DNA from: CBFCZU01 sp965602635
GTDB lineage: Bacteria; Planctomycetota; Phycisphaerae; SM23-33
NCBI GenBank assembly: GCA_965602635.1
Contig: CBFCZU010000003.1
Span: 1 to 53,794 of the forward strand
Direction: 5' to 3'
Length of the DNA stretch: 53,794 nucleotides
Below are positions 27,850 to 36,564 of this stretch, in pieces. Position numbers and translations under genes: made by a program. The notes beneath the pieces are model-generated. The model was given only the letters and a program-made list of their open reading frames with translations. It was not told where the DNA came from and ran no database searches. How positions within the stretch are numbered: the first letter of the stretch is position 1; the number at the start of each line of letters is the position of its first letter.

Positions 27850-28102
27850 CAGATAAGTGCACCGACGAATCGTGGCACTTCAGGGCGCCGGCCGCCAGTA
27901 GGCAGGCGCGTCCACTTCAGCGCGTTCCTGCCCTCCTTGATCTGCCTGCGGCTCGACTGATCTCGCCGAAGTCCGGCAGGCAGGTCCATTGCTCCGCGGT
28001 GCCACGCTGGGTGTGGAATCTTACCACCCCTTCCGCCGAACGACGAAGATTCGTCACGATGAACCGCACCTGGCGAAATAGCTCGCCCTTGTGCCATCCG
28101 CG
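27850..28102 (-). pseudogene. IS1380-type transposase fragment split by a palindromic insert
   Basis: Reading the minus strand from 28096: WHKGELFRQVRFIVTN, LRRSAEGVVRFHTQRG, TAEQW, then a 44-base interruption, then IKEGRNALKWTRL in another frame, then further sequence including KCHD. This is the central stretch of IS1380-family transposases, which normally run RGTAEQWIKEGKNALKWTRLSCH without a break. The fragment lacks both ends and is dead. It sits between the minus-strand GT2 and the plus-strand GT-C group. The rest of 27741-28300 shows only a possible promoter. Confidence 0.6.
27942..27983. repeat. Palindrome-ended insertion, REP/MITE-like
   Basis: A 42-base unit bounded by the perfect 8-bp inverted repeat CTGCCTGC (27942-27949) and GCAGGCAG (27976-27983). 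It interrupts the IS1380 transposase relic exactly between the codons for TAEQW and IKEG, so its limits are defined by the broken host gene. The interruption as a whole is 44 bases, hence a frameshift. No second copy was found by eye in this window. Confidence 0.55.
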
Positions 28103-28183
28103 ACATCGAGAAAAGCCTGCATTCGTAAGGTTGAACGTGACATCATCACACTTCAGTTGTGGATTGTGTTCGGGAAATGCGGG

Positions 28184-28212
28184 TTGATTCGACTAGGCGA
28201 ACGTTGTAGGCT
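28184..28212 (+). promoter_or_regulatory. Possible promoter for the SMR/GT-C operon
   Basis: TTGATT (28184-28189), a 17-base spacer, then TAGGCT (28207-28212). The spacing and -35 are good; the -10 matches only the first two and last positions of TATAAT. It lies about 90 bases before the first plus-strand gene of this group, in a locally AT-richer stretch. Confidence 0.3.
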
Positions 28213-28300
28213 CACACTGTTGAGGTCCGAGGCGGCGGCTTGGCAGCGGGCCGCTCGCACCGGCCGGATGATACGTCAGAGGCGCAGGCGAGGTCCGAAC

Positions 28301-28657
28301 ATGGTCCGTTACCTGATCCTTCCCTTGTGGATGCTCTGCTTTGGCCTGATCAACTACAGTGCAAAGCGCTTGGTCGGCGCAATGCCGCCGCTTTCCAAAG
28401 GAGCTGTGGAACTGCTCAGCTACTTCTTCGGCTCGGCGTGGACCTACGCGCTGGGCTGCTGCTGGGGACTTAGCGCCTCGCTGTACCTGGTTGCGCTGAA
28501 GATCATGCCGGTATCCATCGCCGCGCCCGTGTTTCTGACGTTGGGCATACTTGTGGCGACGGTCCTGGGATGGTGTGTGCTCCGCGAGCCGATCTCCCTG
28601 CGGGCGGGCCTGGGCATGGCCCTGTGCCTCGGGGGGATCGTCCTGATGATGAAATGA
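28301..28657 (+). CDS. Small four-helix transporter, SMR/EamA-like (ArnE/F-like)
   Basis: A 118-residue protein, almost entirely hydrophobic, with four predicted helices: YLILPLWMLCFGLINYSA, the LLSYFFGSAWTYALG region, VSIAAPVFLTLGILVATVLG and AGLGMALCLGGIVLMM. The size and the PVSIAAPVFLTLG / REPISL pattern fit small multidrug-resistance-type members of the DMT superfamily. In sugar-lipid loci such proteins (ArnE/ArnF) flip undecaprenyl-phosphate sugars, and the two GT-C enzymes directly downstream need exactly such substrates, so a flippase role is a reasonable inference. ATG 28301 begins the first helix; upstream in-frame sequence is basic and unlike the family. Confidence 0.7.
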   Translation: MVRYLILPLWMLCFGLINYSAKRLVGAMPPLSKGAVELLSYFFGSAWTYALGCCWGLSASLYLVALKIMPVSIAAPVFLTLGILVATVLGWCVLREPISLRAGLGMALCLGGIVLMMK

Positions 28658-28756
28658 ACCGCCGGTCGGATTGAGAGAAGGCCCTGTCACGAGGACGGGC
28701 CGACAGTTAGAACGGTCGGTGCCGGCAGTGAACGCGCCGGGCTGGGAGGCTGAAGC

Positions 28757-30592
28757 ATGGAGATCGCCGTAGCTGCGGTTGCGGCCGCCGCGGTCGTTGC
28801 TGCCTACCAGCTCTTGCGGACAGGCGGTGCCTGTTCGCAGTCAACCGGTCTCTTCAGGCTGACGAAACTTGACTTGCCGATGCTGGCCGTGCTGGCGGCC
28901 TGCCCGCTGGTGCTCTACGTGCCCATCCACTTGCGCATACCCGACGACCAACGCCTCCTGATGACGTTCTCTCCGGACTTCAGCCAGCAGGCCAAGCTCG
29001 CCGAGAAGATGGTCGAGCGCGGCTCGTTCGATCTATATCTCGACGAAGAGCCTGCGACTCGAGCCCGGCACGCCAACGCCTGGAGGTTCAGCTACGGCTG
29101 TCTGCACATCAACGCGACGATCCTGCTTTCCCGCGCGGTGTCGATCTTCGGTCGGCCATCCTACGCGACGATCGCGCGGATTCACGCCTCGCTGCTGCTT
29201 GCCGGGCTGATCGCGACGATCTTCCTTCTGTACGCGTGGGGACGGGGCATCGCCGGACCGGTGGCGGGCCTGATCGCGGGCCTAGTCTACCTGCTGCCGT
29301 ACAAGTCGACGTTCCTGGTAGTGCACGCCTGCTCGCCGGACCACATCCAGCAGGTATTCATGCTAGGATCGCTGATGGCCTGCGCGGTGTTGGCGAGCCG
29401 GTCGGGGCTTCGAAACGCGCTGGTCGCGTCGGCTCTGGCGGGAGTTGCCTTCGGCACGAAGTACGCCGGCGTGTTCCTTCTGCCGCTGATCCTCGCGGCT
29501 GCCTTTGTCCGGCCAGAAGGGAGAAAGCGGCTGCTGAACCTGCGAGCTCTTGCTGCGCTCGGCGCCGTCGTCGCGGGGGGGTTCGCCCTGGGCTTCGCCT
29601 TCGCTAGCCCCCAGGCGGTACGCCATCCGCTGTATTTCCTTGGGTGCATGCGTGACCTGTCCAGGTCGCTGAACTACTCCGGCGCGTTCAGCGGGGGCGT
29701 GGTGTCTTCCTACGCCAGGCTCATCTGGCAGGGATTCCTTTACCGGGACCTGCCGCTTGTCTGTGCCTTCGGGATCGGGTTTGCTGTCCTGCTGCTGGGC
29801 GGCTGGTGGCGACCCGGTAAAGTGCGCGATTATCTCGTCCTGGCCGCGCTGGCATGGACAGGAACTTACGCCGGCGTGCTGCTGTGCCTGCTGCGATACG
29901 TGGACCCGGGGGTGTTGTATCCGGTCTGGCCGACGCTGGCACTGGCCGCCGGCGTGGGCCTGGTCGGGCTCGGCCGGGCAGTCCGCCGATTGATCCGCGT
30001 GCGGACACAGTGGGTGCCATCGGCGATCGCGATGGCTGTCTTCGCAGGCATCATCGTACACGAGTTCGTCGGCCGAAGGGCCGCCTTCACCCCCACGCGC
30101 GTCGATCGACCACTACTACTGAACTACGAGCATCCATTCTACGCGGGGCTGAGGCGTCTCGCCAGCTTCTTGCAGCAGCGATACCCGGCGAACACGAGGA
30201 TTATTGTTGATTACACCATGATCTATGTACCCAGAGCGTTCGCGGACGTCCATCACAGCTCTTTCGTGTTTCTGGGCACGCTGCCATCCGAGGTACTCGA
30301 GAGCACCGACGTGTTTGTCCTGTCGCGTAAGGATAGCGAGTTCGGCGAGGCCCTGAAGCAGGGCTACTACGACGAGGACAAGATCCTGCTGTCGAGACAG
30401 TTCTACCGCCAGGTCCGCGACGGCCGGCGGTTCAGGAAGGTGACCGAGATCGACTACCCTTCGGGGTGGTTGGCTTCCAAGGTCGAGGTCTGGGAGCGGC
30501 TGCAGGCGAAAACTCAGGCGGAGTCGCAGCCCAGCGGCCCGCAGCAACTTCCCCGCCAGGTCGAAGCACAGGGACCAACCCATGCCGAATAG
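28757..30592 (+). CDS. GT-C membrane glycosyltransferase, first of a tandem pair
   Basis: A 611-residue polytopic protein with about 10-11 hydrophobic helices to around residue 445 and a soluble tail. The first extracytoplasmic loop contains MTFSPDFSQQAKLAEKMVER with the acidic residue expected of GT-C enzymes, and the Lys-rich KYAGVFLLPLILAAAF segment resembles PMT-like (GT39/DUF2029) proteins. It would glycosylate a periplasmic acceptor from a polyprenyl-phosphate sugar. GGGAGG lies 7 bases before ATG 28757. Its end overlaps the next GT-C gene by 11 bases. Donor and acceptor are unknown. Confidence 0.8.
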   Translation: MEIAVAAVAAAAVVAAYQLLRTGGACSQSTGLFRLTKLDLPMLAVLAACPLVLYVPIHLRIPDDQRLLMTFSPDFSQQAKLAEKMVERGSFDLYLDEEPATRARHANAWRFSYGCLHINATILLSRAVSIFGRPSYATIARIHASLLLAGLIATIFLLYAWGRGIAGPVAGLIAGLVYLLPYKSTFLVVHACSPDHIQQVFMLGSLMACAVLASRSGLRNALVASALAGVAFGTKYAGVFLLPLILAAAFVRPEGRKRLLNLRALAALGAVVAGGFALGFAFASPQAVRHPLYFLGCMRDLSRSLNYSGAFSGGVVSSYARLIWQGFLYRDLPLVCAFGIGFAVLLLGGWWRPGKVRDYLVLAALAWTGTYAGVLLCLLRYVDPGVLYPVWPTLALAAGVGLVGLGRAVRRLIRVRTQWVPSAIAMAVFAGIIVHEFVGRRAAFTPTRVDRPLLLNYEHPFYAGLRRLASFLQQRYPANTRIIVDYTMIYVPRAFADVHHSSFVFLGTLPSEVLESTDVFVLSRKDSEFGEALKQGYYDEDKILLSRQFYRQVRDGRRFRKVTEIDYPSGWLASKVEVWERLQAKTQAESQPSGPQQLPRQVEAQGPTHAE

Positions 30593-33026
30593 CAGCGCGG
30601 AGAAACGGATGCCAACGGCACGAAAGACGCTCCGCCTGGCGATTGGGTATGGGCTGCTGGTGGGGGTTCTCTCGGCGGTCCTGCGCCACGCCCCGGCGGT
30701 TGGCATCATCACAGCGGGCGTCGTTTTCTTCCATGTTTCCTGGCTGTTGCTGCGCCGCCGTTTCGCGCCGTATCTCAGGCACCTACCGGACCACAATGAC
30801 TGCTTGTCGGCAACCGCACCTGCCGGCTCGGCCGGGCCGCCACGACCGGCTGTGCCGGCTTGGGCGTGGATTACGATGGTCCTGGCCTCGATCCTCATTG
30901 CCGCGCCAATGGGCGTCGTGGCGTTGAAAGCAAGTGACAACTCCCGCATGATTTGGGCGTTTCACGAGGACGAGGGCTGGCTGGCCGACCTGTACGACAA
31001 CTACGCCTCAAGCCCGCGGATGGACCTGGGCGAACGCTGGGGATACACGTATGGGTCTTTCAACCTGATGTTGGTCTCTTTCCTTGCCCGAGCCGTTCGG
31101 CCGGTGATGCACCTCGACGGTACCGACTGCGTGATCCTCAACCGGATGCTCCTGATGCTGGCGTTCGTGGCGACGGGGTGGCTGGTGTTCTGCATCGCCG
31201 TCCGAAGCTTCGGTTCGCCCGGCGTGGGCGTGGTAGCGGCGGCGCTGCTGTGGAGCAACAGCAAGGCCGTGGAGATTGGCATCCCGTGCAATTACCCCGA
31301 CGTCTTCGGCATGCTGCTCATCACCATCGCTATCTTCCTGATCGCGCGGATGCTGAGTGAGTTTCATCTGCGAACCTTGTTCTTGGCGCCGTTGTTCGTC
31401 GCCGTGGGTTTCAGCATTAAGTACATGGGCCTTCCCCTGGTGGTGTTCGTGCTGGTCGCCTTCTTCTTGTCGAGAAAACGCGTGGCAGGGGTGAGCGGCC
31501 CTCGGCGGGCGCTGGGCGATCTCGGCCTCTACTCAGCCTATACGCTCGCGGCCATCCCCGTGGGATTCTTCATGGTCAACCCCTACTATCTTGTTCACTG
31601 GCGGCGATTTGCTTCGCAGATGCGCATAGTTTGGCACCTCTACGGCAGCGGCAACATCAACGCCTTGCCGGCTTCAGGGGTCACCCTGCCATCGCTTGGC
31701 GACTGGTGGCAGGTGGCTACAGGCGGAGGCACGCCGGATGGCGTCCTATTCGTTGCAGCGGGCATCTGCGGCGTGCTGACAGTGTTCCGCGTCGTGCGAA
31801 AGCGTGGCCGGTTCGACCGTGGCAGCGCCTTTGTATGCGTGGCGATGTTGTTCGCGGGGTGCTGGGCGGCCGTGGTGATGGCCGGCAGTCAGTTCGCGTT
31901 CTTCCATTACTTCCTGCCGGCGCTTCCCAGCGCCTATCTCGTAGCGGCTGCGTCTGCGATCTATGCCAGGGAATCGTTCCCGGCGCGGTGTGCCCGGTTG
32001 CGGCGGTTCCTGCCTGGGCTGCTGCTGGCAGCCCTGCTGGTTTACGTGACCTCCTCGGTCGTTGTCGAGATCCGCAACGTCCTGCGCGCGGGCCAGGCCT
32101 ACACAACGCACTCGTTCGGCTATGCGGCGAGGTCGTCGCTGCTAAAGTCGAGGCTCGGCCGGACCTTCCAGCTGTTGAGCACTGTTCGCGAGGTAGAGGG
32201 ATCCGTCGCCTTGGAGGTCGGCCGATGGCTGGAGGAACACTGTCCCGAAGCGCGCACGCTTGTCACCAATGAAACGATCTTCTACTATCCCCCCAGGATC
32301 GAGCAGATCAAGTATCTGAACCGCCAACTGGACATGCTGGCGTTGGTCAGGACGATGCCGGACCTGCTGATCGTCTCGGACTACTTCGTCGAGATGTACA
32401 CGCGGAGGTACGAGCAAAATGAAATCGACGCGATGGACCGGTCGCAGCGCGATCAGTTTCTCAGGGCCCGGCAGTTCTATTCGCTTGTCAAGGACAGGGA
32501 TGCATTCCTCAATTACGTGCGGATCAAGACGTTTGACGCCCCTAAAAGCTGGTACTGGAAACGGCTCCACATCTACGAGCGCCAAGGCCCGAGGACGCTC
32601 AAGGGTCTGCTTGCGAGCCTCGGCGGCAGTCGGCTGATGCCCCCGCCGAACGGCAGCGAATGCCTGACCTTCGACGGATTCGTCATGCCGGTGAGAATGT
32701 ACGCAGCGGCGGTCCCCGGCCAGGCCATGCCGTACACGCTGGACATCCGGCTGGCCCGTCCGATCGAGGTGACGGGCATCGGCGCTATGTGGTGGTCCAC
32801 AAACGATCATCCTACCCAGGTCCGCCTGGAGCTGTGGCTGCGGGACCAGCAACTACTCGGGACGGACCTGCCCATCAACGTCGGGCAGAGCGCTCCGTTC
32901 AGTTGGGTCGAGCTTGATCGCCCGGCCGAAAGGGCGGACCGGATCGTCCTGAAGGTTTCGTCCTTCGCGGGGCAACAGCGGCTCATCATGCGCCGGCTGC
33001 TGATACGTGGCGGGGGGCCCGCTTGA
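30582..33026 (+). CDS. GT-C membrane glycosyltransferase with C-terminal beta-sandwich
   Basis: An 814-residue protein, the longer partner of the preceding GT-C. The helices run from about residue 15 to 505, with the loop WAFHEDEGWLADLYDNYAS carrying the acidic DE expected at the active site. KYMGLPLVVFVLVAFFLS parallels KYAGVFLLPLILAAAF in the upstream gene, so the two are paralogues. Residues of about 690-814 form a soluble beta-rich domain (YTLDIRLARPIEVTGIG, VELDRPAERADRIVLKVSS) similar in style to F5/8-type discoidin carbohydrate-binding modules. Start ATG 30582 lies within the end of the previous gene, so translation is probably coupled. Confidence 0.8.
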   Translation: MPNSSAEKRMPTARKTLRLAIGYGLLVGVLSAVLRHAPAVGIITAGVVFFHVSWLLLRRRFAPYLRHLPDHNDCLSATAPAGSAGPPRPAVPAWAWITMVLASILIAAPMGVVALKASDNSRMIWAFHEDEGWLADLYDNYASSPRMDLGERWGYTYGSFNLMLVSFLARAVRPVMHLDGTDCVILNRMLLMLAFVATGWLVFCIAVRSFGSPGVGVVAAALLWSNSKAVEIGIPCNYPDVFGMLLITIAIFLIARMLSEFHLRTLFLAPLFVAVGFSIKYMGLPLVVFVLVAFFLSRKRVAGVSGPRRALGDLGLYSAYTLAAIPVGFFMVNPYYLVHWRRFASQMRIVWHLYGSGNINALPASGVTLPSLGDWWQVATGGGTPDGVLFVAAGICGVLTVFRVVRKRGRFDRGSAFVCVAMLFAGCWAAVVMAGSQFAFFHYFLPALPSAYLVAAASAIYARESFPARCARLRRFLPGLLLAALLVYVTSSVVVEIRNVLRAGQAYTTHSFGYAARSSLLKSRLGRTFQLLSTVREVEGSVALEVGRWLEEHCPEARTLVTNETIFYYPPRIEQIKYLNRQLDMLALVRTMPDLLIVSDYFVEMYTRRYEQNEIDAMDRSQRDQFLRARQFYSLVKDRDAFLNYVRIKTFDAPKSWYWKRLHIYERQGPRTLKGLLASLGGSRLMPPPNGSECLTFDGFVMPVRMYAAAVPGQAMPYTLDIRLARPIEVTGIGAMWWSTNDHPTQVRLELWLRDQQLLGTDLPINVGQSAPFSWVELDRPAERADRIVLKVSSFAGQQRLIMRRLLIRGGGPA

Positions 33027-33123
33027 GCCGGACTGGCGCAACCTCGCGGGACCCGGCCGGGACGGTGTGATGCGGCCAGACGGTCGGCGCAATGGGAATA
33101 TAGGAACACCAGGAGCGGTCGGC

Positions 33124-34062
33124 ATGCCAGACCGAGCATCGTCAATCGATGTTGCCAGCACCGAGCAGCAGGCCGGGGCGGTTCCGCGCTGCCCGGCCTG
33201 CAGCTCCGCGCTGAAAGACGGACGGCTTGCGTTCGTTCTTGACGACTCGAAGTGGCCCCTGAAGATCTACCGCTGCGCGTGCGGGCTGCATTACTCGGAC
33301 TACGCGGTCCGGCAGGTCGCGGGCGATATCTATGACGCGCCCTATTACGACCATCCCCGTTATGTCAACGCGGCGGGACGGCGGGCCTACGTTGCGCATC
33401 TGGCCGGCTTCTTGACAGAGTCTATCGGCATGCCGCCGGTCTCTTCGCAGCGTCGGCGGTTGCTGGACGTTGGTTGTGCGACCGGAGATTTCGTCGAGTG
33501 GGCCTTGCAGGCCGGTTGGGATGCTGAGGGGGTAGACATTTCGCCCGAGGCGGTGGAAATCGGTCGCCGGGTGGGCCTGCCCTTGCGGCAGGCGAGCATC
33601 GAACAGGCGAGCCCGGCCGGGCCGAGCTACGACGTCGTGACGCTCTGGGACGTCCTGGAGCACCTGCCGCGACCGTTGGAGGCGCTTCGCTCGGCGCAGC
33701 GCATCCTCAGACCAGGCGGGACGTTGCTGCTCAAGACCGCCACCTGTACGTCGCTGGTGGACCAGTTGGCGCGGGGGGGTTATCGACTGAGCTTCGGAAA
33801 GCTCCAGGCCCCACTTAAGCGAATGTACGTGGTTGGGCACCTGTACTACTTCACTTGCGACACGCTGCGGCGGGTGTTGTGCAACGCCGGGTGGACGGCG
33901 AAGCTTCTCCGTCAGACCGATACGCCGCCGGCGTCACTGTCTCACTCACGGCCGCTCCAAGCGGCGTTCACGGTGCTCTGGGCGCTACAGCGGTGGACTG
34001 GGCGATGTTACGAGTTGATGGCAGCCTGTCAGAGAAGCCAGCGCGGCCGGCCGGAGCCGTAA
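33124..34062 (+). CDS. Class I SAM methyltransferase with zinc-ribbon head
   Basis: A 312-residue protein. CPAC near residue 23 and CACG near 52 form a probable zinc ribbon, as in methyltransferases of surface-sugar loci. The Rossmann core has LLDVGCATGDFVEWALQAGW (motif I), AEGVDISPEAVEIGRR, DVVTLWDVLEHLPRP and ILRPGGTLLLKT. This is the Methyltransf_23 arrangement common among sugar or lipid-sugar methylating enzymes. AGGAG at 33111-33115, 8 bases before ATG 33124, fixes the start; an earlier in-frame start would place 39 unlike residues in front. It closes the SMR/GT-C group. Confidence 0.85.
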   Translation: MPDRASSIDVASTEQQAGAVPRCPACSSALKDGRLAFVLDDSKWPLKIYRCACGLHYSDYAVRQVAGDIYDAPYYDHPRYVNAAGRRAYVAHLAGFLTESIGMPPVSSQRRRLLDVGCATGDFVEWALQAGWDAEGVDISPEAVEIGRRVGLPLRQASIEQASPAGPSYDVVTLWDVLEHLPRPLEALRSAQRILRPGGTLLLKTATCTSLVDQLARGGYRLSFGKLQAPLKRMYVVGHLYYFTCDTLRRVLCNAGWTAKLLRQTDTPPASLSHSRPLQAAFTVLWALQRWTGRCYELMAACQRSQRGRPEP

Positions 34063-34115
34063 CGCCCCCTCATGCATCGCACGACGCCGACGGACCGGGT
34101 GCGGGTGCTGACCTG

Positions 34116-34144
34116 TTGATTTCTCTTGCTTCTGCTGCTATATA
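34116..34144 (+). promoter_or_regulatory. Sigma70-like promoter for the ABC export operon
   Basis: TTGATT (34116-34121), a 17-base spacer and TATATA (34139-34144). Spacing is ideal and each box is close to consensus, in an AT-rich pocket within GC-rich DNA. Transcription would begin near 34151, giving a leader of about 150 bases before the truncated wzm-like gene. No other gene is seen in 34063-34304. Confidence 0.5.
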
Positions 34145-34304
34145 GGCAGACTGAAAGGACATACACGAAGGCGACGAGCCTTCATGGAAGATCTGGGCCA
34201 GGAGGGGGGGGCTCGGACGTAGGAAGCGCGACCGGCGGCCGGGCGGGGAGCGCACGCCAGCCCCGTAGCGACCGTACGTGGCGTGGCAAGCTAAGGCGAA
34301 TGTG

Positions 34305-34688
34305 ATGAACGCGCTACTATCTCCCCTTCGGTTGCTCTGGCAGCACCGGGCCTTACTGCGCCAGGCAATGCGGAACGACGTCCGCGCACGATACGCCGGC
34401 TCGGCGCTGGGGCTCGGAGTCGGCTCGGTAACGTCCAATGCCACGCTTATCAAGAACACGCTGTTTCCCATCGAGTTGATCCCGGTCAAGAGCGTTCTGG
34501 CCAGCCGGTGCACCCAGGTTGCCGGCGGCGGGTCGCTATTGATCGTGGTACTGCTACTGGTCAAACTGACGACTTGGAGCCTGCTGCTGCCCGCCGTCTG
34601 GGTGCTGCTGGCGCTGGCGGTGGTGACTTTCTTTGTGGGGTACTGGTTCTTCTGTCGCTTGAAGGCGGTGTTTGCGGGCAATGTGTGA
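34305..34688 (+). CDS. Internally deleted ABC-2 permease (Wzm remnant, frame intact)
   Basis: 127 residues, against 266 in the intact paralogue at 52491-53291. The two align without gaps except for two in-frame losses. After AGSALGLG, 55 residues are missing (through the EALSLG region); after PAVWVL, 84 residues are missing. The second loss lies between two copies of the 12-base direct repeat TCTGGGTGCTGC, both still present in the intact gene; the first lies between similar GCGCTG-containing stretches. Preserved: RNDVRARYAGS, TLIKNTLFPIELIPVKSVL and LLALAVVTFFVGYWFF. Most membrane helices are gone, so transport is doubtful, yet there is no stop or frameshift and its end overlaps the wzt start by 8 bases. 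ATG 34305 is the likely start. Confidence 0.8.
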   Translation: MNALLSPLRLLWQHRALLRQAMRNDVRARYAGSALGLGVGSVTSNATLIKNTLFPIELIPVKSVLASRCTQVAGGGSLLIVVLLLVKLTTWSLLLPAVWVLLALAVVTFFVGYWFFCRLKAVFAGNV

Positions 34689-36564
34689 TCTTATCATCGA
34701 CATGCAGGGAATCGGCAAGATGTACAAGCTGTACCGTCGGCAGGCCGACAAGGCCCTCGACGCCCTCGGCCTCTGTGCACTGATGTTTTGGCGCAAGAAC
34801 TATTACCAGGAGTTCTGGGCCTTGCGGGGCTTGGATCTGCGAGTTGCCAAGGGCGAGCGACTGGGAATCATCGGCCGCAACGGCGCCGGCAAGAGTACTC
34901 TGCTGAAGGTCATCACCGGCACTATTTCGGCAACAGAGGGTTCTGTCGCCGTCAACGGCCGCGTGCAGGCCTTGATGGAACTAGGCACCGGCTTTCACCC
35001 GGAGTTCACCGGGCGGCAGAACATCCGTGCATCCCTGTCGTATCAGGGTCTGTCCGCCGCCGAGATTCGCCGCAAGGAAGAAGAGATCATTGACTTTGCG
35101 GAGTTAGAAGAGTTCATCAATCAGCCTGTCAAGACATATTCATCGGGCATGTATGCGCGGCTGGCGTTCTCCACGGCCACCAGCGTCGAACCGGAGATTC
35201 TCATTATCGATGAAATCCTCGGGGCGGGTGACGCGTACTTCGCCGCCAAGTGCATCGATCGGATGAAGCGGCTGACCGAGGACTCCGGGGCCACGGTCCT
35301 TTTCGTCAGTCACGATCTCGGAACCATCCAGCGGCTCTGTCAACGGGTCACTTGGATCGACCGAGGACAAATCGTGGCCAACGGGGATCCGCTGAACGTC
35401 ACGAAGGCATACTACGCCTCGATCATGGACCAGGAGAAGATCCGCCTCAGGGCCCGGAACGCGAAGCTCGCCCGGAGGCAGGCGGGAGCGTTGGTGCGCC
35501 AAGAGCACGAGCGCGGAGTGCGGGAGCTGCTCTTCCGCCTGATGGTGCCGGGCGAAAGCCCCCCCGCCTGCCCGCATCCGGTGCGGCGGCTGACGCTGCT
35601 CGCACAGAATGGCTTTCGGGTGGAAGTCCACCCCGGTGCGCCCATGGACAACGACCCGGGGCAGGCGGCCTACATCATGGCAGATTCGTATTACATGAAC
35701 TGGAGCGAGCCGCGGCTCGTCCGGGGAGTCCATGTCCGCTGCTTTGAGAACGTCAGGGGCAAGCTCCTGCACGCGCCTTTCATTTTCGGCGTGCCGGCGC
35801 ATGTGGCGGATTGCGAGCCGCTTTCGCTCGAGATCGAACACTGCGCGTCTCCTGAGGAGGAGGTGGCCGTGGAGTTGTTCGATGGCCAGGAGTACCGCAG
35901 GCTGGGACTGTTGACTGCTGACGGCGAAACGTGGCACTGCCAGAGATTCCAAGTCCCTACGACCTCGCCGCAAGATGCGGAGACGTCCATTTCCGACGAG
36001 GGCGACGAATCCGAGCGGGCGCTCCAAGAGCTGACCGGGCAGGTGCAAGCGCCCGGTGCCGCGAACGCCTCTGCCAAAGACGCCCCCGTCCCAACGGTTG
36101 AAGACCGGTGGAACACCCCCCGGGCGAAGTTCGACGAGATCGTGCCTATCGATGCCGAGGGGAACGTCAAACACGTCTTCGCAAGTGGGGAGACGTTCGG
36201 ATTCCGCATTTCGGCCACGGTTCACGAGACCCTGCCCGTCTGTTGGCTGGTCGTGGTCATCTACGACAGTAAGGGCCACAAGCTATGCATGTGGGTGGCG
36301 CCGTTCGAGGAGCCGATTCCGGGCGGGAAACACACTTGGGAACTGACCGCAGACCGGCCAAACCTCCGACAAGGGGAATTCGTCGTCAGCGCGGAGCTGC
36401 TGGATGAGTACGACTCCAACGCGCTGGGGAAGCTTTCGTACTACTGCCACTGGAACCGCTGCGTAGTGTTCCGCATCGATGAAGGCTACGTAGGCAACAT
36501 CCCCCTGGGGGCTGTCACGCTGCCCGTCAGATTTCGCGAGGTCACCCATGAAAGCCATCGGTAA
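34681..36564 (+). CDS. wzt: ABC polysaccharide exporter ATPase with Wzt-type C-terminal domain
   Basis: 627 residues. The nucleotide-binding domain (1 to about 250) has Walker A GRNGAGKST (65-73), the KpsT/Wzt-like YSSGM signature (153-157), Walker B ILIIDE (173-178) and the switch His211. The long C-terminal region (about 290-627) has two beta-rich parts; the last (about 480-620) contains HVFASGETFGFRISATVHE and YYCHWNRCVVF, matching the Wzt C-terminal domain that recognises the modified end of the polysaccharide. Family members are often about 400-450 residues, so the extra 180-residue middle section is unusual. It overlaps the truncated permease upstream by 8 bases and the epimerase/radical SAM gene downstream by 17. 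No intact permease is adjacent; the closest intact one is at 52491-53291. Confidence 0.92.
   Translation: MCDLIIDMQGIGKMYKLYRRQADKALDALGLCALMFWRKNYYQEFWALRGLDLRVAKGERLGIIGRNGAGKSTLLKVITGTISATEGSVAVNGRVQALMELGTGFHPEFTGRQNIRASLSYQGLSAAEIRRKEEEIIDFAELEEFINQPVKTYSSGMYARLAFSTATSVEPEILIIDEILGAGDAYFAAKCIDRMKRLTEDSGATVLFVSHDLGTIQRLCQRVTWIDRGQIVANGDPLNVTKAYYASIMDQEKIRLRARNAKLARRQAGALVRQEHERGVRELLFRLMVPGESPPACPHPVRRLTLLAQNGFRVEVHPGAPMDNDPGQAAYIMADSYYMNWSEPRLVRGVHVRCFENVRGKLLHAPFIFGVPAHVADCEPLSLEIEHCASPEEEVAVELFDGQEYRRLGLLTADGETWHCQRFQVPTTSPQDAETSISDEGDESERALQELTGQVQAPGAANASAKDAPVPTVEDRWNTPRAKFDEIVPIDAEGNVKHVFASGETFGFRISATVHETLPVCWLVVVIYDSKGHKLCMWVAPFEEPIPGGKHTWELTADRPNLRQGEFVVSAELLDEYDSNALGKLSYYCHWNRCVVFRIDEGYVGNIPLGAVTLPVRFREVTHESHR

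Noticed and set aside
27801..28106. A 101-codon minus-strand protein-coding gene
   Set aside because: It is the frame-shifted reading of the IS1380 transposase relic plus the palindromic insert.
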